A DNA stretch of 64,000 nt, from contig CALFWO010000007.1 in NCBI GenBank assembly GCA_937928045.1, forward strand, positions 1 to 64,000. Reading direction: 5' to 3'. Both the position numbers and the translations under genes were made by a program. The notes below the pieces were generated by a model. That model did no database searches and was not told the DNA's origin. It saw only the letters and a list, made by a program, of their open reading frames with translations. Positions 1-7,855 of this stretch are shown here, one piece after another. Every line of letters begins with the position of its first letter. Within the stretch, counting starts at the first letter, position 1. This DNA comes from an uncultured Saprospiraceae bacterium. Its GTDB lineage: Bacteria > Bacteroidota > Bacteroidia > Chitinophagales > Saprospiraceae.

Positions 1-303
1 TACTTGGTCAAACTTGGCAATGCTACGTGCATATGGGGTACAGCCCGAAGTTACCCCAAAGAATAATTTTGGCTTGCCCATCTTTTTGAAATCTCGCCAA
101 TCATCCTTCCAATTTGGCTGTGGTACTAAGGCTACTTTGAGACCTTCGCTCTCTAGAATTCGTCCAATTACAGCAGAACCAAACGCTGGATGATCCACGT
201 AGGCATCCCCAGAAATGATAATGACATCCAATTCTTCCCAACCCCTCGCCTCCACTTCTTTCTTAGTGATCGGCATCCAATCTGTCAAAGGTCTTTTTTC
301 CAT
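1..303 (-). CDS. ygiQ: YgiQ family radical SAM protein, N-terminal part (truncated by window edge)
   Basis: Only the first 101 codons lie in the window. The ATG is at 303 and the frame is open to base 1. The translation begins MEKRPLTDWMPITKKEVEAR and contains GDAYVDHPAFG and GKPKLFFGVTSG, the hallmark N-terminal motifs of the YgiQ/UPF0313 family. The radical SAM cysteine cluster would lie beyond the edge. The cellular substrate of this family is not established. After GVTSGC the sequence no longer follows the usual family motif (MDSMVNHYT or similar), so the last 15 or so codons near the edge are odd. The gene is divergent from the metallopeptidase-like gene to its right. Confidence 0.8.
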   Translation of the reverse strand, partial: MEKRPLTDWMPITKKEVEARGWEELDVIIISGDAYVDHPAFGSAVIGRILESEGLKVALVPQPNWKDDWRDFKKMGKPKLFFGVTSGCTPYARSIAKFDQV

Positions 304-431
304 TATCACAAAGGTACAGGAAGTTTTAGGGAAAAGTAGATAATATGTGTCCAGAGCTCAGAACTTATTAACCTGTTAAAGATGTAAAGTGCTGAGCAAT
401 TAACTAGTTAATTAACTAAATTAGTGATCAG

Positions 432-1394
432 ATGTTCAAAATCGTATATCTCTTTTTCTTTTGCTATTCAATTTTAGGATTCTTACCAACGCTAGGAGAA
501 ACCCTAAAAGGACTATACGACAACTTAAAGTATTCTATTAAAATCAATTCAATTCAAAGATTTTGGGACCAAATGAGTAAGGCAGTTAAAGGAAAACCTT
601 TCAATTTGGTTGTAGGTTATTACCATTTGGGACTATTGGTTTTTCTAATAGCTGGGCCTTATCTTTTCTTTAAACAATACTTGACAGAAAACAATGATTC
701 CAATGCGGACAACAAATTTTTCAAATCCTTGAACAACTCTGAAATCGGTAAACATGTAATTTTCTTGAATCAAAACTTACCCAACAAACCGACTGAAAAA
801 AATTATCAATTGACTTTTCAAAAGGTCACAGTTAATGTGGTTGAAAATTCCCCATTGAAAGAAAATCTTCAGTCCGTAGCCGATATCATGTGCAAGCATT
901 TAAAAATGACCAAGCCAATAAAAGTCATGACCTTGAGTAATATAGATGCTGGGAAGTACGAGAGCATAGATGGCATGAAATGTATATATGTTAACGAAGG
1001 TTTAGAAACTCAAAATTTTGAGCAGAAAGTGGCGGTACTTGCCCATGAGATTTCGCATTATTTTTTGGATAGCCATCATATCTATTTTCAGGATATGGAT
1101 AAAAATGAATTGCTCACTGAGATCAATGCAGTTTATGTTGGCTTTGGATTATTGCTTTTAGATGGATACGAGGTAATGGATAATCCTGAGGTAAATATGG
1201 CTTCTAAAGTCGGCTATGTGAATTCAAAAATCATTTTTGATATCATTGTCAAGACTGCGAAAATTCGAAAACAAAATCCGGAGTGGATTATTAAAAACAT
1301 AAGATTTCCATACAACCTTATGGCTTGGTACCAACTGAGGGATTTACTCAAGGCTTATCGAGCGCATAGGAAACGGGCGCAAAAGACTGCCTGA
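432..1394 (+). CDS. membrane-associated HExxH metallopeptidase-like protein
   Basis: This is a 320-residue protein of no family I can name. Hydrophobic stretches lie at about residues 1-20 and 62-82. The C-terminal half carries AHEISHYF at about residues 207-214, an HExxH zinc-binding motif, followed about 25 residues later by ELLTEINAVYVGFG, whose glutamate could be the third metal ligand, as in gluzincins and ImmA/IrrE-type peptidases. I infer a zinc peptidase at the cytoplasmic membrane; the substrate is unknown. It starts at the first ATG after a 128-bp gap and converges on the LytTR gene at its 3' end with 17 bp between the stop codons. No terminator is evident there. Confidence 0.6.
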   Translation: MFKIVYLFFFCYSILGFLPTLGETLKGLYDNLKYSIKINSIQRFWDQMSKAVKGKPFNLVVGYYHLGLLVFLIAGPYLFFKQYLTENNDSNADNKFFKSLNNSEIGKHVIFLNQNLPNKPTEKNYQLTFQKVTVNVVENSPLKENLQSVADIMCKHLKMTKPIKVMTLSNIDAGKYESIDGMKCIYVNEGLETQNFEQKVAVLAHEISHYFLDSHHIYFQDMDKNELLTEINAVYVGFGLLLLDGYEVMDNPEVNMASKVGYVNSKIIFDIIVKTAKIRKQNPEWIIKNIRFPYNLMAWYQLRDLLKAYRAHRKRAQKTA

Positions 1395-1411
1395 TTCACA
1401 ATTACTGTTGG

Positions 1412-1846
1412 TTAAATGACTCCAAGAAATTTCTTTAAACATTTTTTGATCGATCGACTAATTGGAATATGCTCCTTATTTTCCATTAAAAGATAGCCTC
1501 CTTCTTTGTTCACATGCTTTAATATATTGTAAGGATTAACGAGATAACTTTTATGAACTCGGTAAAATCCTAAATAGGTGCATTGTTCTTCAACCAACTT
1601 AAGAGATCTCATAATAAAATTTACCGTGCCATCTGCTGAATACAATCTGCAATAAATATCATCCGATTTGAAGTGTGAAATTTCAGAAATTTTGATAAAT
1701 AAAAATCCATCTAATGTGGGAAAACAAATTTTATCTGAGTTTTCTTTGATCACTTTAGCAACATCCTCGTTGTTATGCGCCTTGAATCTATTGGTTGTAA
1801 CTGATAAATTTTGAATGATCATAATATTAGTTTTAAAAAAAAGCAT
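1412..1846 (-). CDS. stand-alone LytTR DNA-binding protein (first copy)
   Basis: The 144-residue product consists of little more than a LytTR DNA-binding domain at about residues 40-140. Visible motifs are ISEISHFKSDDIYCRL, GFYRVHKSYLVNP and IPISRSIKKCLKKF, all typical of LytTR proteins. There is no receiver domain, so its activity must be set by abundance or by a partner. It is paralogous to the LytTR gene at 6580, sharing the HKSYLVN core. It lies 58 bp after the response-regulator gene on the same strand and is probably the last gene of that operon. A second in-frame ATG at 1822 (MIIQNL...) is equally possible; the T- and A-rich stretch before it resembles the leaders of other genes in the locus. 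Confidence 0.85.
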   Translation of the reverse strand: MLFFKTNIMIIQNLSVTTNRFKAHNNEDVAKVIKENSDKICFPTLDGFLFIKISEISHFKSDDIYCRLYSADGTVNFIMRSLKLVEEQCTYLGFYRVHKSYLVNPYNILKHVNKEGGYLLMENKEHIPISRSIKKCLKKFLGVI

Positions 1847-1904
1847 AGGACAATTATCTGATCTATTAAATCAGTGCCTGAATATTATCAATATTCATAA
1901 GTGC

Positions 1905-2540
1905 TTAACTTAGATTAAGGTATTTTTTTACGGCCTCAACTCGATTGTACACTTGCAATTTTTTATAAATATTGTAAATGGTTGCTTTAACCGTATTCTC
2001 AGAAATATTGAGTTTATCTTTTACTTCTTTGTTCAAAAAGCCTTTTGCAATCAAATCAAGAATTTGTTCTTCACGCTTTGAAAGCTTTTGCAATTCTTTG
2101 AGTTCATCCACAGGTTGGTGAAAACTACTGACCACTTTTTGTGCAATAATTGCTGACATTGGTGAACCTCCATTTACAAAGTCCTCCAAAACTGAGATTA
2201 GTTTATCAGGAATATCATTCTTCAATAAATAGGCTCCAGCACCAACGCGCAAAGCTTCAAATATTTTCTGATCATGACTAAAACTTGTAATCACCAAGAA
2301 CTTCAATTCCGGATTGACAATTTTTAACTTAAGCATAGTTTCCACTCCATCGATCTCCGAAGTCTCTAATCCTAGATCCATAATTATGGCATCCGGAACG
2401 AGTGCAGGTATCTGCGCTAGCGCTTCTTTTGCCGTTTCAAAACTAGCAATACACTCAAAGTTTTCGGACTCCTCTATTTCCTCAAGAAGCCAATTTCTAA
2501 ACTCCTCATTATCTTCAACTATGCAGATTTTTTTTATCAT
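1905..2540 (-). CDS. NarL/FixJ-type response regulator (receiver plus LuxR HTH)
   Basis: With the ATG at 2540 the protein is 211 residues and begins MIKKICIVEDN, as receivers normally do; an upstream GTG at 2561 would add seven residues. The receiver has the acidic pair in VEDN, the phospho-acceptor aspartate in AIIMDLGL (about residue 55), the threonine in VITSF and the lysine in LLKND. A LuxR-type helix-turn-helix follows (LSKREEQILDLIAKG, ISENTVKATIYNIYKKL). It is a DNA-binding transcription factor and lies 66 bp downstream of the propeller histidine kinase, its evident cognate sensor. The usual third partner, the output promoter, may be within this locus. Confidence 0.93.
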   Translation of the reverse strand: MIKKICIVEDNEEFRNWLLEEIEESENFECIASFETAKEALAQIPALVPDAIIMDLGLETSEIDGVETMLKLKIVNPELKFLVITSFSHDQKIFEALRVGAGAYLLKNDIPDKLISVLEDFVNGGSPMSAIIAQKVVSSFHQPVDELKELQKLSKREEQILDLIAKGFLNKEVKDKLNISENTVKATIYNIYKKLQVYNRVEAVKKYLNLS

Positions 2541-2606
2541 TTTATTTTGAATTTCTGACACTGTAAAGATCGTTCGCTAATTTGATTTTACCAATAGTAC
2601 TTTAGT

Positions 2607-5456
2607 TTATGCCAATGGTACAGAGAACTTGGTGATCATCCAGTCTGATTTAGAGAAATGCACTTCTCCTTTAATCGATGACATTCTCTTTCGAATAGAA
2701 TTTAGGCCTTTTCCAGAGGAATTAAGCGCGGCCGGATCAAAACCACTTCCATTCTCAGTAACAACAACATTTATGACATTACTTTCAACTTTGGCCGTTA
2801 CAATCACTTCATTTGCAGTAGAGTGTTTAATGATATTATTGAGTATCTCTTTTATAGCAAGTGAAAGATGGTGCCTGATCTGTCCTTTTATATATACACT
2901 TTGTTCAATGGATTGGAAATCGCATTTTATCGAAAGGTCATTATCTTCAGCCAACGTCGATGAAAAATTTCTTAGGTATGAGGTAAAACTTTCGTAAGTA
3001 TCGTTCTGTGTGTCCATGGCCCAAATTATCGACCGCATACTTTCAATCATTTCCGAAGATATCTCGGCAACTCTTGATGTAATGGTCTTGACATCATTAA
3101 TACTGTCGGCTCGTTGTATTTTTTTACTCGCAAATTTGATACTGGACAACTTACCGCCTAACTCATCATGCAATTCATCCGCAATTCGATTTCTTTCTTG
3201 CTGTAATTGAAGTTCCGTTTTTAGAACCAATTCTTGTTTCTCAAATGCAAATTTCTGTTCGCGAAGTTTATTTTTCAAATACAATATTATTGTGCCTCCA
3301 ACTATTGAAAGGGCCATTAACCACAATAAAGATCTAAACCACCAGGTTTGCCAATAAGGCGGTAGAATAGTTATTTCTAAGGTTGAAAATTCTTCCTTGC
3401 AATTTCCGGAAAGGGTACAAACGCCATACTTAAATGTGTAGTTACCAGGCTTAAGATTAGGATAAGTAATAACAGATTGATCTCCTAGCAATGTCGTATC
3501 TACATCATAGCCTTCTAAGAGGACGCTGTATTGCGGATGATTGTTTTCGGTATAATCTACCGCCACAAAATCAAAGGTCAATGTATTTTCATTGTACTCC
3601 AGATCCACATTTTCCACCACTTCAATATTGACTGTATCGTTCATCCACTCATGACCGTGAACTTTTAGAGAAGTCATCATGAGATTTGGATTGTAGTCTA
3701 TAGACTTGATAGAATCTGGGTGAAAATATAAGACTCCTTTGTTGGTACCAAAGTAGAGGGTACCGTCATGGCCGACAGTAGAACAGTCTGCTGAAAAGGT
3801 GTGAGACTCCAAGCCCGATTTTTCATTGTACATGAGGAGTTTACCCTCTTTAGTTTCATGATACAAACCATTTCTGGTTCCAAACCAGAGGTCTCCGTTT
3901 AAGTCATATAGTAAAGTTTGGATATAGTGTTCCAGGTATTTGTAGTCGGAAATTTCTCTACTTCTTTTATTCAGAATCTTTATTCCTTCTGATGATCCCA
4001 AGAGCAAGGTAGAATCGCTTTGTTCAAGGTATTGCGTTACGCCGGTTTCAAAAGGAATCAAATGATCTAGTCTAACATTTTCAATTTCAATTTTGAAAAC
4101 ATATATATTTTTCAAATCACTGGCATAAAGAAAATTGCCAACCTCATAAAATATCTGATCGTAAAACGACCCCCTATGCAATATGTTCTTTTCATTTGAC
4201 TTTTCACTCCAAACAAAAACTTCATTCTTATCAACAACTAATAGCTTCTCTCCACCTAGCCATAATGCTCCTCTAATATTTGTTAGATTATTAATTCTAC
4301 TTTTATTTATTATCTTTTTTCCCTCTACTGTTTGGTAGCTATAGTTGGACAAAACGGATAAAGCGTTAGGCTCACCTAATACAAAAACGGGATCATAAAG
4401 TGCATTGCAAATCAATTCAAAATCCTCACCATTAAAGCCCATTACATCTCCATTCAAAAATGAATAAAATATGGACTTATTTAGTCGAATTACGCTGTTA
4501 GAAATGGATTTTGATTTTTCAAATTTAAAGCCCGAATTTTTACTATTAACAATTTTAAGACCTTCATCTCCAATGGATGTAATAAATACATCTTGAACGG
4601 GATTAAAAACCCCTTGAGCAGACTGATCCAAAATTTTATCAACAGACCCATTCTCAAGTACTTCATAAACACTTTTTGTATCAGAGAATATCAATCGATT
4701 GCTAGCCGAAACATTAATAAGGCTTATTGGCGATTTTACAATTTCAGTTAGTTCATCACCCTTCAAATTATATATTCCATTTTTAGTAGAAAAATAAATT
4801 TTGTTGTCAATTTCCCGCAGCTGCCTAACTTCCAGTTGGTGCCCTAAGGTGTCCATGTCAAAACCTCCTTTCTCAGTCCTAGTAAGTCTTAGCAACCCTT
4901 TTCCATAATTCCACCTACTTCCATACAAAGAATGAAAATTCCTCTTCTGGTCAACATTTAGGATAAATTCTATGCCTTGAAATCCATTATAAATTTCATT
5001 GAACTTATATTGATTTAAATCAAATGAATAAACAGTCTTACCAACTTGAAGGTAGGCAAGACTGTCAACCACATCAATCAAACGATATGAAGTACTAGAG
5101 GTATCCACTTGAAAATTTTCAAAACCATCAATCTCCTTGTTCCACTTCACTAAATAATTGACAGTAGTGAACCAAATATTTCCTTCATCATCTTCTACGA
5201 AAGGACTTTGATTAAGTCCTTCATTTAGACCATATTTTTTTGCAGGTTCTGGCCAATATATTTTGGTCGTTTCGCCATCATATCTATTAACTGCATTTAA
5301 TGATGAAATCCAGAGTGTGGAATCAGATGACTGATAACAATAGTAATTGTTATAGTCCGAAAGATTTAAACTTACTTGAGAATAACCTCCGTTATACAGA
5401 GAGAAACAAAGAAGAAAAAAGCAAACAGTTTTGCTTAAACTCGAAGTTCGAATCAT
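2607..5456 (-). CDS. two-component sensor histidine kinase with periplasmic propeller and Y_Y_Y domain
   Basis: The 949-residue sensor has a signal sequence (about residues 8-26), a long periplasmic region with degenerate propeller repeats (WISSLNAVNRYDG, NIWFTTVN, DLWFGTRNGLYHET, TLYFGTNKGVLYF), a Y_Y_Y-type Ig domain (YSVLLEGYD, NLKPGNYTFKYG) and one transmembrane helix near residue 720. The cytoplasmic part has a HisKA_3 dimerisation segment with the phospho-acceptor histidine in ELHDELGGKLSS (about residue 763) and a HATPase domain (EILNNIIKHS, GKGLNSIRKRM). This architecture reads periplasmic ligands and pairs with NarL-type regulators; the regulator gene follows directly. Its ATG overlaps the stop of the preceding 253-aa gene by four bases (ATGA), so the two are translationally coupled. 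Confidence 0.92.
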   Translation of the reverse strand: MIRTSSLSKTVCFFLLCFSLYNGGYSQVSLNLSDYNNYYCYQSSDSTLWISSLNAVNRYDGETTKIYWPEPAKKYGLNEGLNQSPFVEDDEGNIWFTTVNYLVKWNKEIDGFENFQVDTSSTSYRLIDVVDSLAYLQVGKTVYSFDLNQYKFNEIYNGFQGIEFILNVDQKRNFHSLYGSRWNYGKGLLRLTRTEKGGFDMDTLGHQLEVRQLREIDNKIYFSTKNGIYNLKGDELTEIVKSPISLINVSASNRLIFSDTKSVYEVLENGSVDKILDQSAQGVFNPVQDVFITSIGDEGLKIVNSKNSGFKFEKSKSISNSVIRLNKSIFYSFLNGDVMGFNGEDFELICNALYDPVFVLGEPNALSVLSNYSYQTVEGKKIINKSRINNLTNIRGALWLGGEKLLVVDKNEVFVWSEKSNEKNILHRGSFYDQIFYEVGNFLYASDLKNIYVFKIEIENVRLDHLIPFETGVTQYLEQSDSTLLLGSSEGIKILNKRSREISDYKYLEHYIQTLLYDLNGDLWFGTRNGLYHETKEGKLLMYNEKSGLESHTFSADCSTVGHDGTLYFGTNKGVLYFHPDSIKSIDYNPNLMMTSLKVHGHEWMNDTVNIEVVENVDLEYNENTLTFDFVAVDYTENNHPQYSVLLEGYDVDTTLLGDQSVITYPNLKPGNYTFKYGVCTLSGNCKEEFSTLEITILPPYWQTWWFRSLLWLMALSIVGGTIILYLKNKLREQKFAFEKQELVLKTELQLQQERNRIADELHDELGGKLSSIKFASKKIQRADSINDVKTITSRVAEISSEMIESMRSIIWAMDTQNDTYESFTSYLRNFSSTLAEDNDLSIKCDFQSIEQSVYIKGQIRHHLSLAIKEILNNIIKHSTANEVIVTAKVESNVINVVVTENGSGFDPAALNSSGKGLNSIRKRMSSIKGEVHFSKSDWMITKFSVPLA

Positions 5457-6214
5457 ACTCTATTAAGAGGCTTTTTTAGCGCAATTTTCCCATATGGTAT
5501 TGTCCTGAAATCTCCGATACTATTTTCTAACACCAAATTATAAAATCTATATTTCATTATATCCCAAACAGGAGGACAAGGAACGCCTGCAGCAACCGAA
5601 GTCGCAATTTCATGATTCCGGGCCACATTGGGAGTTCCAGAATTTATACTGGCTGTCAAAGTTAAATACCTCTTATTCGTCACAGTTCCTGATTCTTCTT
5701 TTGGGATATCAATAACTGAATGTGTAAAGTATAGGGAAACATTCGGCCCCGGAACTTCTGGAATTTCTGGCACTTCTGGAACTAAATCATCAACCATAGT
5801 AGTATTTGAATTAGTTAAATCAGAATCCTGGGGTGTAGCGTCAACAATTAAATTTTGATTCAAAGCATTTCTAATCAATCGTGTAATTTCACTTCTCGGA
5901 AAATAAACTAAAACCAAATCTTCATCAATTCCTTGTTCAGAAAGAAGAAAATCATTTAAGTCAGAAACCTTATTCATCGCTAAATAATTTTCGGTTAAAA
6001 CCGTAACATCATAATTCTGATCATTAACACCCCTATTATATAAATTTACAATAGTAAAATTACCATTATCATCCGATGTATACATTCCCATAAACCATCG
6101 GTCCACCTCAAGATTCGGCATTTTATATAATATTATGCTTTCAAAATCCTCGTTAGATGAATTCACCAGTGTATTTGCTAGGTTCGCAGAAAGATCAATT
6201 CTGTACTGTGCCAT
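5453..6214 (-). CDS. unknown 253-aa protein coupled to the sensor kinase
   Basis: I do not recognise this protein. It has no signal peptide or membrane segment and begins MAQYRIDLSANLANTLV. An N-terminal portion of about 150 residues ends in a Pro/Glu/Val-rich linker (VPEVPEIPEVPGP). A second module with KRYLTLTASINSG and cysteine-containing GVPCPPVWDIMKYRFYNLV follows. It is the first gene of the leftward unit, and its stop codon overlaps the kinase start as ATGA, so it is made with the kinase. A role as cytoplasmic partner or ligand-related protein is only inference. It is read from the same divergent control region as the LytTR gene at 6580, and its leader carries the ACTTTTAAACATT element also found before 7113 and 7856. 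Confidence 0.75.
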   Translation of the reverse strand: MAQYRIDLSANLANTLVNSSNEDFESIILYKMPNLEVDRWFMGMYTSDDNGNFTIVNLYNRGVNDQNYDVTVLTENYLAMNKVSDLNDFLLSEQGIDEDLVLVYFPRSEITRLIRNALNQNLIVDATPQDSDLTNSNTTMVDDLVPEVPEIPEVPGPNVSLYFTHSVIDIPKEESGTVTNKRYLTLTASINSGTPNVARNHEIATSVAAGVPCPPVWDIMKYRFYNLVLENSIGDFRTIPYGKIALKKPLNRV

Positions 6215-6221
6215 AATTTCT

Positions 6222-6235
6222 AATGTTTAAAAGTT
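6222..6235 (-). promoter_or_regulatory. shared leader element AACTTTTAAACATT (minus strand)
   Basis: On the minus strand this 14-mer is identical to the one before the gene at 7113. It ends seven bases before the ATG at 6214. Confidence 0.4.
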
Positions 6236-6327
6236 TGAATTAAAAAATTTAAAAGCATGGAAATTTTCTCAAATCACCACATCTTTTTATCAAAACAAAT
6301 ATCTAGATCAATTAAACCGCGACCACT

Positions 6328-6358
6328 ACCATTTACCCTACAAAAATGACCGTTCACC
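6328..6358 (+). promoter_or_regulatory. LytTR-like direct repeat pair A (ACCATTTACC-N11-ACCGTTCACC)
   Basis: The copies start at 6328 and 6349. They agree at 8 of 10 positions and are exactly 21 bp apart. The second copy matches the published LytTR consensus at every position but the last. The pair lies 230 bp before the LytTR start and about 115 bp before the divergent unknown gene. Confidence 0.6.
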
Positions 6359-6488
6359 TTAAATACGGTCAAAATACTGGTTTCTTCAGTATAAAATCTC
6401 AACATATTGCCATTAAGATATTACATTGTTTTCATAATATATAGTCTTTAGACAATTGAATTCTGATCGTAAATTGTTCTCTGCATTT

Positions 6489-6519
6489 TCCGTTCACCTT
6501 ATTGAATCGACCATTCACA
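6489..6519 (+). promoter_or_regulatory. LytTR-like direct repeat pair B (TCCGTTCACC-N11-ACCATTCACA)
   Basis: The copies start at 6489 and 6510, again exactly 21 bp apart. The pair ends 60 bp before the LytTR ATG, a position suited to autoregulation. Confidence 0.6.
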
Positions 6520-6579
6520 AACATTAGATTCTTTTTCTAATCTAAACCCACGACATTCGGACATCCAAATAAATATTCA

Positions 6580-6933
6580 ATGTCGAAAATAATTGTTCCT
6601 ACCTCAGATGGAATGCATTTGATTAATATAGAAGACATACTCTATCTAAAGTCTGAAGATATCTACGCATATGTTTACACCAATTCAGAAAAATTATTCA
6701 CGACTGTTTCCTTAGGCAGGATAGAAAAGGGCTTAAAGAGGCATTCATTCTTTAGATGTCATAAAAGTTATTTGGTCAACCTTGATCACTTAGCCAAGAT
6801 TACGAAGGGAGTAAATTACCAGTTGATACTTTCTTCAGGCGCGAAGATTCCACTCTCTCGCACTAAGAAAAAGCTATTAATAGAGCACTTAAAAACGCAA
6901 AAGAAATTCATCTCCTACCATAGACCTCAATAA
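6580..6933 (+). CDS. stand-alone LytTR DNA-binding protein (second copy)
   Basis: The 117-residue protein is almost entirely a LytTR domain: INIEDILYLKSEDIYAYVY, HSFFRCHKSYLVNLDHL and AKIPLSRTKKKLLIEHL are visible. There is no receiver domain. It is paralogous to the LytTR gene at 1412. Two pairs of LytTR-like repeats lie upstream, and three more phased copies lie at its 3' end and before the next gene, so autoregulation and control of the downstream secreted proteins are likely inferences. It heads the rightward half of the locus. Confidence 0.88.
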   Translation: MSKIIVPTSDGMHLINIEDILYLKSEDIYAYVYTNSEKLFTTVSLGRIEKGLKRHSFFRCHKSYLVNLDHLAKITKGVNYQLILSSGAKIPLSRTKKKLLIEHLKTQKKFISYHRPQ

Positions 6934-6968
6934 AAACACCATTCACAAGAATTTGAAAACTATTTTCA
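6917..6968 (+). promoter_or_regulatory. three LytTR-like repeats in 21-bp phase before the secreted-protein gene
   Basis: ACCATAGACC at 6917 (inside the last codons of the LytTR gene), ACCATTCACA at 6938 and the weaker ACTATTTTCA at 6959 are spaced 21 and 21 bp. The array lies about 145 bp before the ATG of the gene at 7113, so that gene is the probable target. Confidence 0.55.
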
Positions 6969-7092
6969 AAAGCCACCTCACATTTGAATCAATAAGTAGG
7001 AATTTAGACCATTAGCAAAGTATCCAATTAAAAAGTTAACTCTTATGGTGATTGGCTAGGATCTATTCTCCTTTATCTACATCAAGATTTTT

Positions 7093-7106
7093 AACTTTTA
7101 AACATT
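7093..7106 (+). promoter_or_regulatory. shared leader element AACTTTTAAACATT
   Basis: This 14-mer ends six bases before the ATG at 7113. The same sequence occurs in the leader of the divergent gene (222-235 of the 6.2 kb region, minus strand, 6222-6235), and ACTTTTAAACAAT occurs at 7837-7849 before the gene at 7856. Confidence 0.4.
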
Positions 7107-7112
7107 TCTAAA

Positions 7113-7787
7113 ATGAAAAACTCAACCTTACAATCAATTTTAGTTTTGGTATTCAGCTTTTACTTATTGAGCCAGCATTCCTATGCTCAAAATTCACATA
7201 ATTCATTAGGGTATTCTCAGCCTTCTATTAACTTAAATTCGCCTATTAACCCAGGGGAATCAAATTCTATAGTCTGGAGTAACAATCGAAACTGTTGCCT
7301 TGAATACGATAGCAATAATAACACAGTAGTAAAACTATCAGGAGGAAATAACTGGAATTGCGGTATTGCCTCAAAAAGTTATTTGCCTGCAAACAAGCCT
7401 GGATCTATTGAAATGGAGATAAAAAAAATCAACCACATGTTCATGATAGGTTTGACTGAAAAAGATGTCAACATGTCTTACGAACACATCCAATATGGTT
7501 TGATATTGCAACAAGGAATTGGACAGATGCAACTCAATATTTTTGAAAATGGCATAAACCTAGGAAAAAAGGCAACAGTTTATCTCAACGACATAATATC
7601 CATCGAAAGAACAGAAAGTCAGTCAATAAAATACCTGGTCAATTCAAATGTAATATTTACTTCAAATCAACCTAACAATAAATGTTTAATTATTGATAGC
7701 AGCCTGCGCATTGAAGGAGCCAAACTTGAAGATATTAATCTTAGTGAAAATTGGTCCAACAACGACTTGGATAGGTTTTGCAATTAA
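7113..7787 (+). CDS. secreted protein with a SPRY-like/lectin-like beta-sandwich domain
   Basis: The 224-residue protein has a signal peptide (MKNSTLQSILVLVFSFYLL, cleavage probably after SYAQ). The mature part resembles a concanavalin-like module found in bacterial surface proteins: NTVVKLSGGNNWNCGIAS, GSIEMEIKKINHMFMIGLT, an ENGINLGKK turn and SLRIEGAKLEDINL. It ends without a T9SS sorting domain. A binding or sensory role at the cell surface is inference. Phased LytTR-like sites lie upstream, and its leader carries AACTTTTAAACATT at 7093-7106. The next gene has a very similar leader and the same first residues, MKNST. Confidence 0.7.
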   Translation: MKNSTLQSILVLVFSFYLLSQHSYAQNSHNSLGYSQPSINLNSPINPGESNSIVWSNNRNCCLEYDSNNNTVVKLSGGNNWNCGIASKSYLPANKPGSIEMEIKKINHMFMIGLTEKDVNMSYEHIQYGLILQQGIGQMQLNIFENGINLGKKATVYLNDIISIERTESQSIKYLVNSNVIFTSNQPNNKCLIIDSSLRIEGAKLEDINLSENWSNNDLDRFCN

Positions 7788-7836
7788 CCTTTCCAACGGT
7801 CTACTATGAAGCCAATTATTCGAATTAAAACATTGC

Positions 7837-7849
7837 ACTTTTAAACAAT
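7837..7849 (+). promoter_or_regulatory. shared leader element ACTTTTAAACAAT
   Basis: This is the third copy of the locus-specific leader element, six bases before the ATG at 7856. Confidence 0.35.
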
Positions 7850-7855
7850 ACAAAA

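Larger units (their letters stand above)
6215..6579. promoter_or_regulatory. divergent control region with two pairs of 21-bp-spaced LytTR-like repeats
   Basis: This 365-bp region separates the divergent unknown/kinase operon and the LytTR gene. It holds ACCATTTACC at 6328 with ACCGTTCACC at 6349, and TCCGTTCACC at 6489 with ACCATTCACA at 6510. Each pair is spaced exactly 21 bp start to start, two helical turns. LytTR regulators such as AgrA are known to bind 9-bp direct repeats separated by 12 bp, with a consensus close to ACCGTTNAG. No clear TAnnTTTG promoter element was found here on either strand. Confidence 0.65.
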
